This document shows positions 25,634-34,099 of a stretch of 64,000 bases of DNA, in pieces (position 1 is the first letter of the stretch; the number at the start of each line of letters is the position of its first letter). A model generated the notes under the pieces. It was given only the letters and a program-made list of their open reading frames with translations. It ran no database searches and was not told where the DNA came from. A program made the position numbers and the translations under genes. The DNA lies in assembly GCA_963974935.1 (NCBI GenBank), contig CAXBEV010000015.1:1-64000 (forward strand), in the 5' to 3' direction. Source of the stretch: UBA4479 sp963974935 (GTDB lineage Bacteria > Pseudomonadota > Alphaproteobacteria > Rhodospirillales > Casp-alpha2).

Positions 25634-26011
25634 ATGCTCAAACACGCACCTGAAGCAGACGACGACACAGAAACCAAAACCGACGATGCGCTGTATTGCG
25701 CAGAGTGCGGGCAGTTGCTGACCCGGACCCGCTGGGCGCTGGTGATGGGCGAAGGGCATGAACGAGTGTTTATCAACCCGGGCGGCCATGTATTCCGGAT
25801 CGCGTGCTTCATCGAAGCGCCGGGCGCGCTGGAGGTCGGACCGGCCACCGACGAGCATACCTGGTTCCCCGGCTATGCCTGGAAACTGATGCTATGCAGC
25901 GGCTGCAAAACCCATGTCGGCTGGTGCTTCGAAGGCGAAGTCGCCCCGCGTATTTTCTTTGGCCTGATCAAAACGGCATTGACGCCAAGCCCTGGGCACG
26001 GCCAAGGTTGA
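25634..26011 (+). CDS. CULT-domain (cereblon-like) zinc protein
   Basis: A 125-residue protein made of one CULT domain, the thalidomide-binding domain of cereblon. Zinc ligands are Cys22/Cys25 (YCAECG) and Cys88/Cys91 (LCSGCK). The ligand pocket has three tryptophans: Trp77 and Trp83 in TWFPGYAW and Trp97 in THVGW. Other shared parts are INPGGHVFRIACF and the ending FFGLIK. The layout matches the single-domain bacterial protein from Magnetospirillum gryphiswaldense used as a cereblon model. The natural ligand and role in bacteria are unknown. A SelW-like gene follows 33 bp later. Confidence 0.88.
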   Translation: MLKHAPEADDDTETKTDDALYCAECGQLLTRTRWALVMGEGHERVFINPGGHVFRIACFIEAPGALEVGPATDEHTWFPGYAWKLMLCSGCKTHVGWCFEGEVAPRIFFGLIKTALTPSPGHGQG

Positions 26012-26044
26012 CGCAATCATCAAAGTTGCCTTGGGGAGACCATC

Positions 26045-26326
26045 ATGTCGAAGCCGGTCGTTGAAATTCATTACTGCCGCACCTGTCGGTTCGTGTTGCG
26101 GGCCACGTGGATGGCGCAGGAATTGCTGTTCACATTCGGCGACGACCTGGGCGGGCTGACACTTGTGCCGGACGAGGGCGGTGTGTTCCGGGTGCAAATG
26201 GCCGACGGCACGGTGCTGTTTGATCGCCATGCCGCCGGACACTTCCCCGAAAGCAAAGAGCTCAAACAACTGGTGCGTGACGCCATTGCGCCGGGCAAAG
26301 ACCTTGGGCATTCGGACACGCATTAA
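26045..26326 (+). CDS. SelT/SelW/SelH (Rdx) family thioredoxin-like protein
   Basis: A 93-residue protein. EIHYCRTCRFVLRATWMAQELL carries the CxxC that replaces CxxU of selenoprotein W; then DDLGGLTLVPDEGGVFRVQ and DGTVLFDRHAAGHFPESKELKQ follow the Rdx family pattern. It probably acts in thiol redox reactions, with partners unknown. The ribosome site GGGGAGACC is strong. Part of its 3' half is repeated 500 bp downstream (26678-26749). Confidence 0.88.
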   Translation: MSKPVVEIHYCRTCRFVLRATWMAQELLFTFGDDLGGLTLVPDEGGVFRVQMADGTVLFDRHAAGHFPESKELKQLVRDAIAPGKDLGHSDTH

Positions 26327-26350
26327 GGCGTTTTAGAAAGACTTTCATTA

Positions 26351-26656
26351 ATGTGTAGTGATACTGGTTCCGGCACCGCAATACCGACTATTCTTATCGA
26401 AAATGACCGCACGCGGGTGACCGAATGGCGCTTTAAAAACCGTGGCGACAGCACCGGGTGGCACCGCCATGAATACGATTATGTCGTGGTGCCCTTGTTC
26501 GATGGTCAACTTGAAATTGACACAGGCACAGACCAGCACACCATTGCGCCGATGCAAAACGGTGTGCCGTATTTTCGCGAAATCGGCGTCGAGCATAATG
26601 TCATTAATGGCAATGACTTTGAATGCGCCTTCGTTGAAATTGAATTTCTTAAATAA
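26351..26656 (+). CDS. Small cupin-domain protein
   Basis: A 101-residue single-domain cupin. Motif 1 reads GWHRHEYDYVVVPLFDG with the metal histidines, and a later His appears in IGVEHNVING. The remaining residues are beta-strand rich with no other domain. Such proteins are usually metal-binding sensors, isomerases or dioxygenases; nothing specific can be assigned. It starts 24 bp after the SelW-like gene and may share its transcript. Confidence 0.75.
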   Translation: MCSDTGSGTAIPTILIENDRTRVTEWRFKNRGDSTGWHRHEYDYVVVPLFDGQLEIDTGTDQHTIAPMQNGVPYFREIGVEHNVINGNDFECAFVEIEFLK

Positions 26657-26677
26657 CATCACCAACGGATAGCCAAC

Positions 26678-26749
26678 ATGAGCTTCATTGTGCAAATGGC
26701 CGACGGCACGGTGCTGTATGATCGTCACACCTCCGGGCAAAGATATTAA
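26678..26749 (+). pseudogene. Fragment duplicated from the SelW-like gene
   Basis: A 23-codon frame MSFIVQMADGTVLYDRH... ending TAA. A 28-base stretch (26690-26717) is identical to 26192-26219 in the SelW-like gene, and the translation continues to match (VQMADGTVLFDRHAAG in the parent). The CxxC half is missing, so it is a partial duplication, not a working paralogue. Confidence 0.8.
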
Positions 26750-26848
26750 AAAATCCGATAAATAATTATTATAAATCTACTTTTAATTGTTTGTTTTCCT
26801 GCTGAGTTCTCTCATAACACCAAACAATATTGGTTTTAGGAGGGATAC

Positions 26849-27661
26849 ATGAGCAATTCGCACACTCAGTCAATTTGGAAGCAAACACTGGCCATCGCAG
26901 CCATCATGCCTAAATTGTTTTTACGTGAGAAAGTCGGTTTTGGCCTCCTGCTGGCAATTTTTACCTTATGGCAGTTGTTACTGGAATTAGGCATTCTTGA
27001 TGCGCTTGAAGATTCGGTGCCAATAAACATCGTTTTTACTATGCTTATCACCATTGTCGTCACTTGCTTTATGACCGCCGTCCAACGGCGGATTCACCAG
27101 CCGGCAACCTTTACCTCAATTTGGAGAGCGTTCCAATTGGGATGGGCGGAACTGATATACGCGATCGTATCTTTCGTCATTATTATGATCTTCTCGTATG
27201 TTCCTTTAGGGATTGTAATCACGTACCAACATTGGAACCAATACTTGGAATTCGATATTTTCTCTTATGGAATGCTTCTGCCATTTGCGATTCCGTTTTT
27301 ACTGGTTGGAGCCGGTGCAATGGCAATACAGTTGCCCAGACTTGCTAACGGTGTTTTCGCCAGTTTGAGTGACACTATAAACGCAACAAAAAAATACCGC
27401 TTTGCGTTGGGCGTTCATTGGTCTGTTCAATTTCTCCTCGCCATGAGCTTTTTGACCTACGTTTACATTGTACAGGTCGCTTACCCCGACATCGCGAGGC
27501 CGGAAACCATTGAGACAATGACCCCATTTATTCTTTCGCTGGTCGCCATTTTACAGCAAATACACATAGTACTCTTGAGCTCCGCCAGTGCATTTTACAT
27601 TTTCGCTGACGATCCAAACGGCCTGCGTCACCCGCAGTTAAAAGCCGAAGACCCTGCCTGA
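26849..27661 (+). CDS. AT-rich six-helix membrane protein of unknown function
   Basis: A 270-residue protein with about six hydrophobic segments (near residues 30-48, 60-78, 98-125, 140-165, 190-215 and 225-255), separated by short charged loops. I do not recognise the family. The ribosome site TAGGAGGGATAC is near ideal. Codon use is clearly richer in A and T than in the neighbours, and the 100 bp upstream is also AT-rich, which suggests acquisition by transfer. No partner gene is obvious. Confidence 0.7.
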   Translation: MSNSHTQSIWKQTLAIAAIMPKLFLREKVGFGLLLAIFTLWQLLLELGILDALEDSVPINIVFTMLITIVVTCFMTAVQRRIHQPATFTSIWRAFQLGWAELIYAIVSFVIIMIFSYVPLGIVITYQHWNQYLEFDIFSYGMLLPFAIPFLLVGAGAMAIQLPRLANGVFASLSDTINATKKYRFALGVHWSVQFLLAMSFLTYVYIVQVAYPDIARPETIETMTPFILSLVAILQQIHIVLLSSASAFYIFADDPNGLRHPQLKAEDPA

Positions 27662-27722
27662 AACGCGTGACGTCGCGACTGTTGCTCGGTAATCTTCCAA
27701 AAAACAATGCTCGGAGGATACG

Positions 27723-29402
27723 ATGCGAACGCTGATCTCGGGCGCCGACGTTTATGATGGCACCGGCGCCACCCCCGTAAAAACTGACGTCTTGATCGAA
27801 GACGGTGCGATCAGCGCGATCGGCAAAAATCTCTCTGCCGACGGCGCCGAGATTATTGACGCATCCGGCCTCGCATTGATGCCCGGCATCATTGATACGC
27901 ATACGCATTTTGATGCGCAGATCACTTGGGATGCTGCCGTCCGCCCGTCGCCGGCGTTGGGTGTGACGACCATCGTCATGGGCAACTGCGGCTTCACCAT
28001 CGCGCCCTGCCGCGAAAAAGATCGCGATTTGGTGATGAAGAACCTGACGCAGGTCGAAGGCATGTCGTTGGATGCACTGCGTACCGGCATCGACTGGGGG
28101 TTTGAGACGTTCCCCGACTACGTCGCCATGCTGGCGCAAAAAGGTGTGGTGCCGAACGTCGCCTGCTTCTTGGGTCACAGCTCAATCCGCACCTATGTGA
28201 TGGGCGCGGCGGCGACCGAGCGGGCTGCAACGCCCGAAGAAATTGCCGAGATGTGCGCGATTGTTGAACAAGGCATGGCGGCGGGCGCGATTGGCTTTGC
28301 GACCTCGACCGCGCCGCAGCACAACGGCTGGGCCGGGGTGCCGATGCCGTCTCGGCTTGCCGACGATGACGAGTTGTATGCGCTTGTCGGCGCGATGGCG
28401 AAGTCCGGACGCGGCATTTTTATGCTGACCAAGGGCAACCGTACCGATGTTGCGTACCTCGAAAAATTGGCGGCCAAAACCAAGCGCCCGATCATGATCG
28501 CCGCCTTGCTGCACAATTCCACCAACCCGACGGGTACGCTCGACGAACTGACAAAAATCGCCGACGCCCGGGCGCGCGGTCACGAGCTTTGGGGGCAAGT
28601 GTCGTGCTGCCCGCTGACCATGGATTTCACGCTGAAGTCCGCTTACCCGCTGGAGAGTTTCGACAGCTGGCAACCACTGATGAAACTGAGCGTCGACGAT
28701 CTGATCACGGCGCTGAAAGACACCAAACTTCGCGACGCCGTCAAAGCCGAGTTGGCATCCCCCGCCGGGGTGCGCTTGTTCAATGGCGAATGGGACAAGA
28801 TCGAAGTGACCGAGGCCGCCAGCGACGCCAACCGCGCGCTTGAGCACACAACGATTGCTGAGATCGCCGCCCAACGCGGTGTCGATCCACTGGACTGCAT
28901 GCTCGACATCGCGATTGATGAAAACTTGGAGACCATCTTCACCGCCGTGCTGCTGAATTCCGACGAAGATGCGGTCGGCAAAATGCTCACCCACCCTGCG
29001 GCTTCGCTCGGTCTTTCGGATGCCGGCGCGCACCTGACATTTTTCTGCGATGCGGGCTTTGGGCTTCGTCTGCTCGGCCACTGGGCGCGGGACTTGGGTA
29101 AAATGAGCCTGAGCGATGCGGTGCACGAGTTAACCGGCAAAGCCGCAAAGATTTTCGGCATTCCGGGGCGCGGCTTGATTGCCGAAGGTTATGCCGCGGA
29201 CCTATTGTTGTTTGATCCCGCGACCGTCGGGCGCGGCCAAAAGAAACGAATCTTTGACCTGCCTGCCGGCGCACACCGCCTGACCACCGATGCCGAAGGC
29301 GTGCACGGGGTCTGGATCAATGGCGTGAAAGCGGCAGATGCATCGGGTATGCTTGCAAATGTCGCAGGCAGCGGCGACATCATTACCACATTCGCCGCCT
29401 AA
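27723..29402 (+). CDS. Amidohydrolase family 3, N-acyl-D-amino-acid deacylase-like
   Basis: A 559-residue amidohydrolase: MPGIIDTHTHFDAQITWD gives the HxH metal motif, GNCGFTIAPC the next conserved block, and LGHSSIRTYVMG and LSDAGAHLTFFCD the later His/Asp ligands; the end VTGSGDII-like region (NVAGSGDIITTFA) is short. This is the D-aminoacylase branch, which hydrolyses N-acyl-D-amino acids or related amides. A GGAGG site precedes the ATG. The dehydrogenase and cobC genes follow on the same strand, but no shared pathway is evident. Confidence 0.82.
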   Translation: MRTLISGADVYDGTGATPVKTDVLIEDGAISAIGKNLSADGAEIIDASGLALMPGIIDTHTHFDAQITWDAAVRPSPALGVTTIVMGNCGFTIAPCREKDRDLVMKNLTQVEGMSLDALRTGIDWGFETFPDYVAMLAQKGVVPNVACFLGHSSIRTYVMGAAATERAATPEEIAEMCAIVEQGMAAGAIGFATSTAPQHNGWAGVPMPSRLADDDELYALVGAMAKSGRGIFMLTKGNRTDVAYLEKLAAKTKRPIMIAALLHNSTNPTGTLDELTKIADARARGHELWGQVSCCPLTMDFTLKSAYPLESFDSWQPLMKLSVDDLITALKDTKLRDAVKAELASPAGVRLFNGEWDKIEVTEAASDANRALEHTTIAEIAAQRGVDPLDCMLDIAIDENLETIFTAVLLNSDEDAVGKMLTHPAASLGLSDAGAHLTFFCDAGFGLRLLGHWARDLGKMSLSDAVHELTGKAAKIFGIPGRGLIAEGYAADLLLFDPATVGRGQKKRIFDLPAGAHRLTTDAEGVHGVWINGVKAADASGMLANVAGSGDIITTFAA

Positions 29403-29437
29403 CAAAGGCGATCTACAGACCATAAGGATTTTGCGCG

Positions 29438-30334
29438 ATGAGCAACGGCACCATCTGCATTCTGATGCCAGGCGACATGGGCCACGGGGTATCGCTGGCG
29501 CTGCGTGAACACGGCTACGAGACCATCACCGCATTGGATGGTCGCTCCGACCGTACGCGCGGCCTGGCCGAGGCCGGAAAGCTGACCGATGTCGGCACGC
29601 TCGATGCCGCCGTCAAAGCCGCCGATATGATCCTCTCGATCCTGCCGCCGACCTTTGCACCCGACCTTGCCGCCGACGTCGCCGCCGCTATGGGCCGAAC
29701 CGGCGCGACACCGGTGTATGTCGACTGCAACGCGATCTCGCCCGGCACCGCCGTCAAAATCGGCGAGGCCATCACCGATGCCGGCGCCGCCTTTATTGAC
29801 TGTGGCATTGTCGGCTTGGCACCGAACAAAAGCGAAAACACCCGGTTTTATGTCTCGGGCAAAGACACGGCGCCGATGCTCGCGCTCGACGGTAAGGGGT
29901 TCAAAGTGGTGTCGCTGGGTGATACGCCCGGTCAAGCGTCGGCCCTCAAAATGGCCTATGCGGCCCTGACCAAGGGCAGCTGGACGCTCTGGACCGCCGT
30001 GCTGCTGACCGCTGAGCGCAACGGCTTGCTGGAACCGCTGATCGAAGAGCTTGAGCATTCGCAAAGTTCAACGTTAGAGCGTATGCGCGCCATGGTGCCG
30101 TTCCTGCCCGCCGACAGCGGGCGCTGGGTCGGCGAGATGGAAGAAATCGCCAAGACCTTCCGCGAAGCCGACGTCAGCGGCAGTTTTCATGACGGGGCGG
30201 CGTGGATGTTCGCGCTGCTGACCGAAACCCCGTTCGCGGACGAGACCCGCGAGACCTTGGATCGCTCACGCACCCTCGAAGACAGCGTGCGGGCCTATGG
30301 CGCCGCGCTCGATAAACGCACGTCCAAGAAATGA
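29438..30334 (+). CDS. NAD(P)-binding dehydrogenase, DUF1932 type
   Basis: A 298-residue protein of the 6-phosphogluconate dehydrogenase-like superfamily. The Rossmann start ICILMPGDMGHGVSLAL is followed by ADMILSILPPTFAPDL and DCNAISPGTAVKIG. The all-helical C-terminal half (QASALKMAYAALTKGSWTL, then a long ERNG helix) fits DUF1932. These are related to beta-hydroxyacid dehydrogenases; the substrate is unknown. It overlaps cobC by four bases (ATGA), so they are cotranslated. Confidence 0.8.
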   Translation: MSNGTICILMPGDMGHGVSLALREHGYETITALDGRSDRTRGLAEAGKLTDVGTLDAAVKAADMILSILPPTFAPDLAADVAAAMGRTGATPVYVDCNAISPGTAVKIGEAITDAGAAFIDCGIVGLAPNKSENTRFYVSGKDTAPMLALDGKGFKVVSLGDTPGQASALKMAYAALTKGSWTLWTAVLLTAERNGLLEPLIEELEHSQSSTLERMRAMVPFLPADSGRWVGEMEEIAKTFREADVSGSFHDGAAWMFALLTETPFADETRETLDRSRTLEDSVRAYGAALDKRTSKK

Positions 30335-31308
30335 TCCACCACGGCGGCAATCTCAGCGCCGCCAAGGCGACCTTTGGCGATGCTGTGTCGGGTGGGTGGA
30401 TCGACTTGTCGACGGGGATCAACCCGGTGCCCTACCCCGCATCACCGCTGACGCCCGTCGACCTAAACCGCCTGCCGGAACCGGCGGATGAGCAGGCATT
30501 GATCGCGGCGGCACGCAGCTATTACGGTGCCGCCCCTGATTCCGGGATCATCGCCGCCCCAGGCACCCAGGCGCTGATCCAATGGCTGCCCTACGTTCGC
30601 CCCATCGGTCGCGTCGATGTGATTGCACCGACCTATGGCGAACATGCACCGCGCTGGGCAGATGCCGGGCACACGGTACGCAACATCAACGCACTTGATG
30701 AGGCCGACGCCGATGTCGTCGTGATCGTCAATCCGAACAATCCCGACGGCCGCACCGCGCCGAGGGATGCGCTGATCCTGGCTGCGGAACGCCAAGCTGC
30801 ACGCGGCGGCTTGCTGGTTGTCGATGAAGCGTTCGCAGACGTGGCACCCGAGGTTTCACTCAGCAATCACGCTATGGACGGATTGCTGGTGCTCCGCTCA
30901 TTCGGAAAGTTCTTCGGCTTGGCCGGGCTCAGGCTCGGCTTCGCCATCGGCGATAACACGGTGACTGCACGCCTCGCCGACAAGCTCGGCCCCTGGGCGG
31001 TATCGACGCCGGCCCTCTCCATCGGACGAACTGCGCTCAATGACACCGTATGGCAAATGGCGACCCGCGCGCGGCTGATTGCCGATGCCGCTAAGTTGGA
31101 CGATTTGCTGAGCGCGGCTGGCTTGGTTTTACTGGGTGGCACCAACTTGTACCGGCTGATCGAAACCGAAGATGCTGAAGCGCTATATCGCACCCTCGGC
31201 CAAGCCGGTATCCTGATCCGCACCTTCCCCACTCACCCGCGCTGGGCGCGGTTCGGGCTGCCGGCAACAGAACAACATTGGAATCGGCTGGCTGCGGCTT
31301 TGGGATAA
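30331..31308 (+). CDS. cobC: Threonine-phosphate decarboxylase (CobC type)
   Basis: A 325-residue PLP aminotransferase-fold enzyme. It starts HHGGNLSAAKATFGD, has STGINPVPYP, VIVNPNNPDGR, and the PLP lysine in LRSFGKFFGLAGLRLG. This is the alphaproteobacterial CobC pattern; the enzyme makes (R)-1-amino-2-propanol phosphate for the nucleotide loop of cobalamin. No other cobalamin gene and no riboswitch is seen in the window, so the gene is isolated from its pathway. It overlaps the dehydrogenase gene by four bases. Confidence 0.88.
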   Translation: MIHHGGNLSAAKATFGDAVSGGWIDLSTGINPVPYPASPLTPVDLNRLPEPADEQALIAAARSYYGAAPDSGIIAAPGTQALIQWLPYVRPIGRVDVIAPTYGEHAPRWADAGHTVRNINALDEADADVVVIVNPNNPDGRTAPRDALILAAERQAARGGLLVVDEAFADVAPEVSLSNHAMDGLLVLRSFGKFFGLAGLRLGFAIGDNTVTARLADKLGPWAVSTPALSIGRTALNDTVWQMATRARLIADAAKLDDLLSAAGLVLLGGTNLYRLIETEDAEALYRTLGQAGILIRTFPTHPRWARFGLPATEQHWNRLAAALG

Positions 31309-31320
31309 CCAACCAATACA

Positions 31321-31383
31321 CGTCGCCCCCGCGAAGGCGGGGGCCCATAGCAAATATGGATTTCCGCCTTCGCGGGAATGACG
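31321..31383. repeat. 63-bp palindromic repeat, copy 4
   Basis: Most diverged of the full copies: starts CGTCGCCCCCGCGAAGGCGG, centre AGCAAAT, ends CGCCTTCGCGGGAATGACG. It lies between the convergent cobC and alpha/beta hydrolase genes. Confidence 0.88.
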
Positions 31384-31421
31384 ATATGGAGGCTACCAAT
31401 GGTTGTCTCAGGGCGCGAGCG

Positions 31422-32279
31422 TTAGCCATCCAAAACACCCAACAATGCCGCTTCAAAAACTTCCGGGGTTTCGTACATTACCCAATGGCCGGCGTCGTCG
31501 ATGATGTGGAGTGGGGCGTCGGACTGAAATTGGCGGAAGATGTCACGGCGTTTCAGGATTTCATCCTCGCCGCCGGCCGTCGCGTCGTGCACACCCCAGA
31601 TACCGGACATACGGGCTTGGATATCGGGGAGTGCGTCGACCAAGTGATTTCCCAGCGACATCGGCCTTGAGCGCACCCGAGAGCGCGCAACGTTTTTGCG
31701 ATGCGTATAGATCGCCAATGGATCAATTTTCGCCGTATCCCAAAGCATCAAAATTTCCAGATTTTTAGCGTGGATCGCGTCCTTCTCATCGTCGCTCATC
31801 TCCGGCTTCGGGACCCGAATGCCGAGCACGCGTACATGCAAACCTTCGAAGCCGCTGGCACCGACGGCCACATAGGTACGCATGCGATCCCCGGCCATTT
31901 TCGCCACCCGAGATCCAATCAGCCCACCGAAGCTAAAACCTGCGAGATCGAACGTAGGCGCACCGTCCAACACGGCGTCCAAGCCAGCGAAGATCGGCGC
32001 AGCGATGATATCGGGGCTCAACGCGCCCTCCGCTTCCGCGCTATCGCCGAGCCCCGGCATATCACACGTGAGCACGGTGCGTGAACGTCGCAAGCGTTCG
32101 ACGTTTGCGATCCAGTGAGTCCAAGAACCAAAACCGCCATGCAACAGCACCAACGGCGGCTTATCGATCGGACCCGCCCAGCGCTGCCAAACCATCTCGC
32201 CCGCACCGCAGGGTGTTTTAAGAATTTCTGCCGTCGCCAACAACGCGTCGACGCGGTCTTTCGGAGGCACTGAGGTCAT
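31422..32279 (-). CDS. Alpha/beta hydrolase
   Basis: A 285-residue alpha/beta hydrolase. The oxyanion region is LLHGGFGSWTHW, the nucleophile elbow is LAGFSFGGLIG with Ser, the acid follows near GVHDATAGG, and the catalytic His is in IDDAGHWVMYE. Such enzymes act as esterases, lactonases or C-C hydrolases; the substrate cannot be told. It diverges from the YbjQ-family gene. No signal peptide, so cytoplasmic. Confidence 0.82.
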   Translation of the reverse strand: MTSVPPKDRVDALLATAEILKTPCGAGEMVWQRWAGPIDKPPLVLLHGGFGSWTHWIANVERLRRSRTVLTCDMPGLGDSAEAEGALSPDIIAAPIFAGLDAVLDGAPTFDLAGFSFGGLIGSRVAKMAGDRMRTYVAVGASGFEGLHVRVLGIRVPKPEMSDDEKDAIHAKNLEILMLWDTAKIDPLAIYTHRKNVARSRVRSRPMSLGNHLVDALPDIQARMSGIWGVHDATAGGEDEILKRRDIFRQFQSDAPLHIIDDAGHWVMYETPEVFEAALLGVLDG

Positions 32280-32426
32280 GGTTTTGGGAATCCGATTAAG
32301 ATGTGTAAGGACGAACTTTGTCCGATCCCAGCGCCGCTTTCAAGGCATCCGATGATCAATATCGGCAAAGCTTTCCCTGATCGCAAAGCGTGGCATAATG
32401 CACGCGCAAACGATATGGAGTTTTAA

Positions 32427-32861
32427 ATGTTCGGGATTTTCGGCAAAAGCGAAGACGACATTCAAAAATTGATCGATGAAGGCAAATTTGATGAATTGCC
32501 AACCAAAGTCATCGACAGCTTGGCGAAAGACCTGATCGTCACCACCGAAGCTAACATGCCCGAATACCGCGTCCTGCGGCGGATCGAAGTGATCACGGCA
32601 GAATGCGTATTCGGGATGAACATGTTCAAAGACCTGTTCGCCGGTATCCGCGATATTTTCGGTGGGCGTTCGTCGGCGGCACAAGGTGTGCTGCGCGATG
32701 CCCGACGCACCTGCCTGACCGAGCTTCGTCGCGAAGCGCTGATGGTCGGCGCAAACGCGGTGATCGCCGTCGATCTCGACTACAACGAGATATCCGGTGA
32801 CGGCAAAAGTATGTTGTTCGTCGTCGCCACCGGCACCGCTGTCACCATCGAGCCCAAATAA
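32427..32861 (+). CDS. YbjQ / UPF0145 family protein
   Basis: A 144-residue protein. An N-terminal helical lead of about 45 residues precedes the UPF0145 core: RRIEVITAECVFGMNMFKD, GIRDIFGGRSSAAQGVL, LRREALMVGANAVIAVDLDY and a C-terminal GTAVTIE. The family forms pentameric rings of unknown function (heavy-metal-binding domain annotation in some databases). A small frame and the proline-rich gene follow on the same strand. Confidence 0.85.
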   Translation: MFGIFGKSEDDIQKLIDEGKFDELPTKVIDSLAKDLIVTTEANMPEYRVLRRIEVITAECVFGMNMFKDLFAGIRDIFGGRSSAAQGVLRDARRTCLTELRREALMVGANAVIAVDLDYNEISGDGKSMLFVVATGTAVTIEPK

Positions 32862-32874
32862 GTAGAGGCAAACC

Positions 32875-32967
32875 ATGCGTCACGGTTCTCCCATATCCAG
32901 TCAACGCCCCGCATTGACGCAGCCCGCCATTCCGGCAATAGACTTACCCGTGGGAGAGTTGATGTGA
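32875..32967 (+). CDS. Possible 30-codon small ORF overlapping the next start
   Basis: An ATG at 32875 behind an AGAGG element begins a 30-codon frame rich in Pro and Ala (RPALTQPAIPAIDLPVGELM) that stops at TGA 32965-32967. Its last ATG codon overlaps the GTG start of the proline-rich gene (ATGTGA). It could be a coupling leader peptide. No homologue recognised. Confidence 0.3.
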   Translation: MRHGSPISSQRPALTQPAIPAIDLPVGELM

Positions 32968-34013
32968 GCGACGAAGACATCTATCGGGTTAAATTGATGC
33001 GTTGGGGCGACAGCAGTGCGGCTGGGCGCACCGTTACGTTGAAACTACCAGACGACACCAACGAGCACCCCTTCAAGAACATGCCCATTGGCGCCAAAAA
33101 CGGGCAATTGATGGAAATCTCCGTCCGTCTGCTGAACGAAGACGGCTCGCCGGTCACGGTGCAACAAAAGTCGCCCAAAAAGACAAAACTCGCAAGAAAA
33201 CCCACAGCAAAACCTATCGTAAAACCGACAACAGTAGTGTCGGCCATAGCGCCTGCAGAAAAGCCCGCGCCGAAGAAACGCAGAGTCGTTCGAGTTACGC
33301 CGATGGTCGTAGATAAACCCGACGCCACACCGGCGGAACCCGTCAAAAAGACACGCAAGGCGGTTCTCAAGAACGTGAGCCGCACGAAGGTTATCCATAA
33401 ACCGGCGCCACAACCACAAACCCCACCGCCAGTCGAAACACGGACCACGCCACCTGCACCCAAGACAACCGCGCCGCAGCCACCCAGCTACCCACCGGCG
33501 CCACCACCAATGCCGTCACCGCCGCCTATGCCCCCCCCTCCCTCTCAAGACCTGCAGCCCCAGGCGCCGGGCGCCGGGCCCAGCGGTGATCTGGATGCCT
33601 ACGCGGAACAAATGGGTCAGGCGGCCGAGGCATTGGCGGCCGTGGCGGATCGTATGGATAAAGAAGACGAAGACGACCGTCCGAAAACCCCACACACCGG
33701 GAGTGGCCGCGGTGACAGCGACGGTGAAGAAATGAGCCTGGGCGAGCGCGCCGTTGTTCGGGCCACCGATCTTTGCAAAGCGGTCGATAAACAGCGGGCT
33801 GGGTTTTTCTATTTTATGCGCGCGATGTATCCGAGCGTGCCGCCGATTGACCCGAACGACGGGTCATGGAGTCGCGACGCCCGCGCCACGCTGGCACGAC
33901 TGTGCCATCATTGTGAAACAAATACGTTGCCGAGCCTCGCCGAAGACGAGGACTTGCGCCGCAAGTTTGAAGAGCTTGAAACCGAGTTCGAGCGCCACGA
34001 ACGCCTGCGCTAA
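32964..34013 (+). CDS. Proline-rich, basic-to-acidic low-complexity protein
   Basis: A 349-residue protein from GTG 32964 behind GGGAGAG. Residues 1-60 are folded-looking (YRVKLMRWGDSSAAG, NGQLMEISVRLLNEDG). Residues 65-150 are Lys/Arg/Pro-rich, 150-200 are almost pure Pro/Ala/Thr (PPAPPPMPSPPPMPPPPS), 210-250 are acidic, and the C-terminal 100 residues form helices (ERAVVRATDLCKAVDKQRAG, then YPSVPPIDPND, ending in a charged coiled-coil-like tail). No family recognised. The linker would suit a protein that spans a distance or binds polyanions. Cytoplasmic; no signal peptide. Confidence 0.65.
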   Translation: MSDEDIYRVKLMRWGDSSAAGRTVTLKLPDDTNEHPFKNMPIGAKNGQLMEISVRLLNEDGSPVTVQQKSPKKTKLARKPTAKPIVKPTTVVSAIAPAEKPAPKKRRVVRVTPMVVDKPDATPAEPVKKTRKAVLKNVSRTKVIHKPAPQPQTPPPVETRTTPPAPKTTAPQPPSYPPAPPPMPSPPPMPPPPSQDLQPQAPGAGPSGDLDAYAEQMGQAAEALAAVADRMDKEDEDDRPKTPHTGSGRGDSDGEEMSLGERAVVRATDLCKAVDKQRAGFFYFMRAMYPSVPPIDPNDGSWSRDARATLARLCHHCETNTLPSLAEDEDLRRKFEELETEFERHERLR

Positions 34014-34030
34014 ACCCAGCGTTCGCGCCT

Positions 34031-34099
34031 TCAGTCAGTCGGATGCGGCCCCTGCAACGGATGTTCTTCCTCGCGTGGCGGCTTTACGTTCGACGTCAT
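34031..34099 (-). CDS. Possible 22-residue small protein
   Basis: ATG at 34099 follows GGGAGAAAGCCG, a good ribosome site, and the frame (MTSNVKPPREEEHPLQGPHP...) stops at 34031-34033. An in-frame ATG at 34120 would give 29 residues. It is convergent with the proline-rich gene. Function unknown; only the ribosome site supports it. Confidence 0.35.
   Translation of the reverse strand: MTSNVKPPREEEHPLQGPHPTD

Noticed and set aside
28182..29126. 314-codon frame antisense to the D-aminoacylase-like gene
   Set aside because: Opposite a gene with clear metal motifs; composition (His, Arg, Gln rich) is typical of antisense frames in GC-rich DNA.
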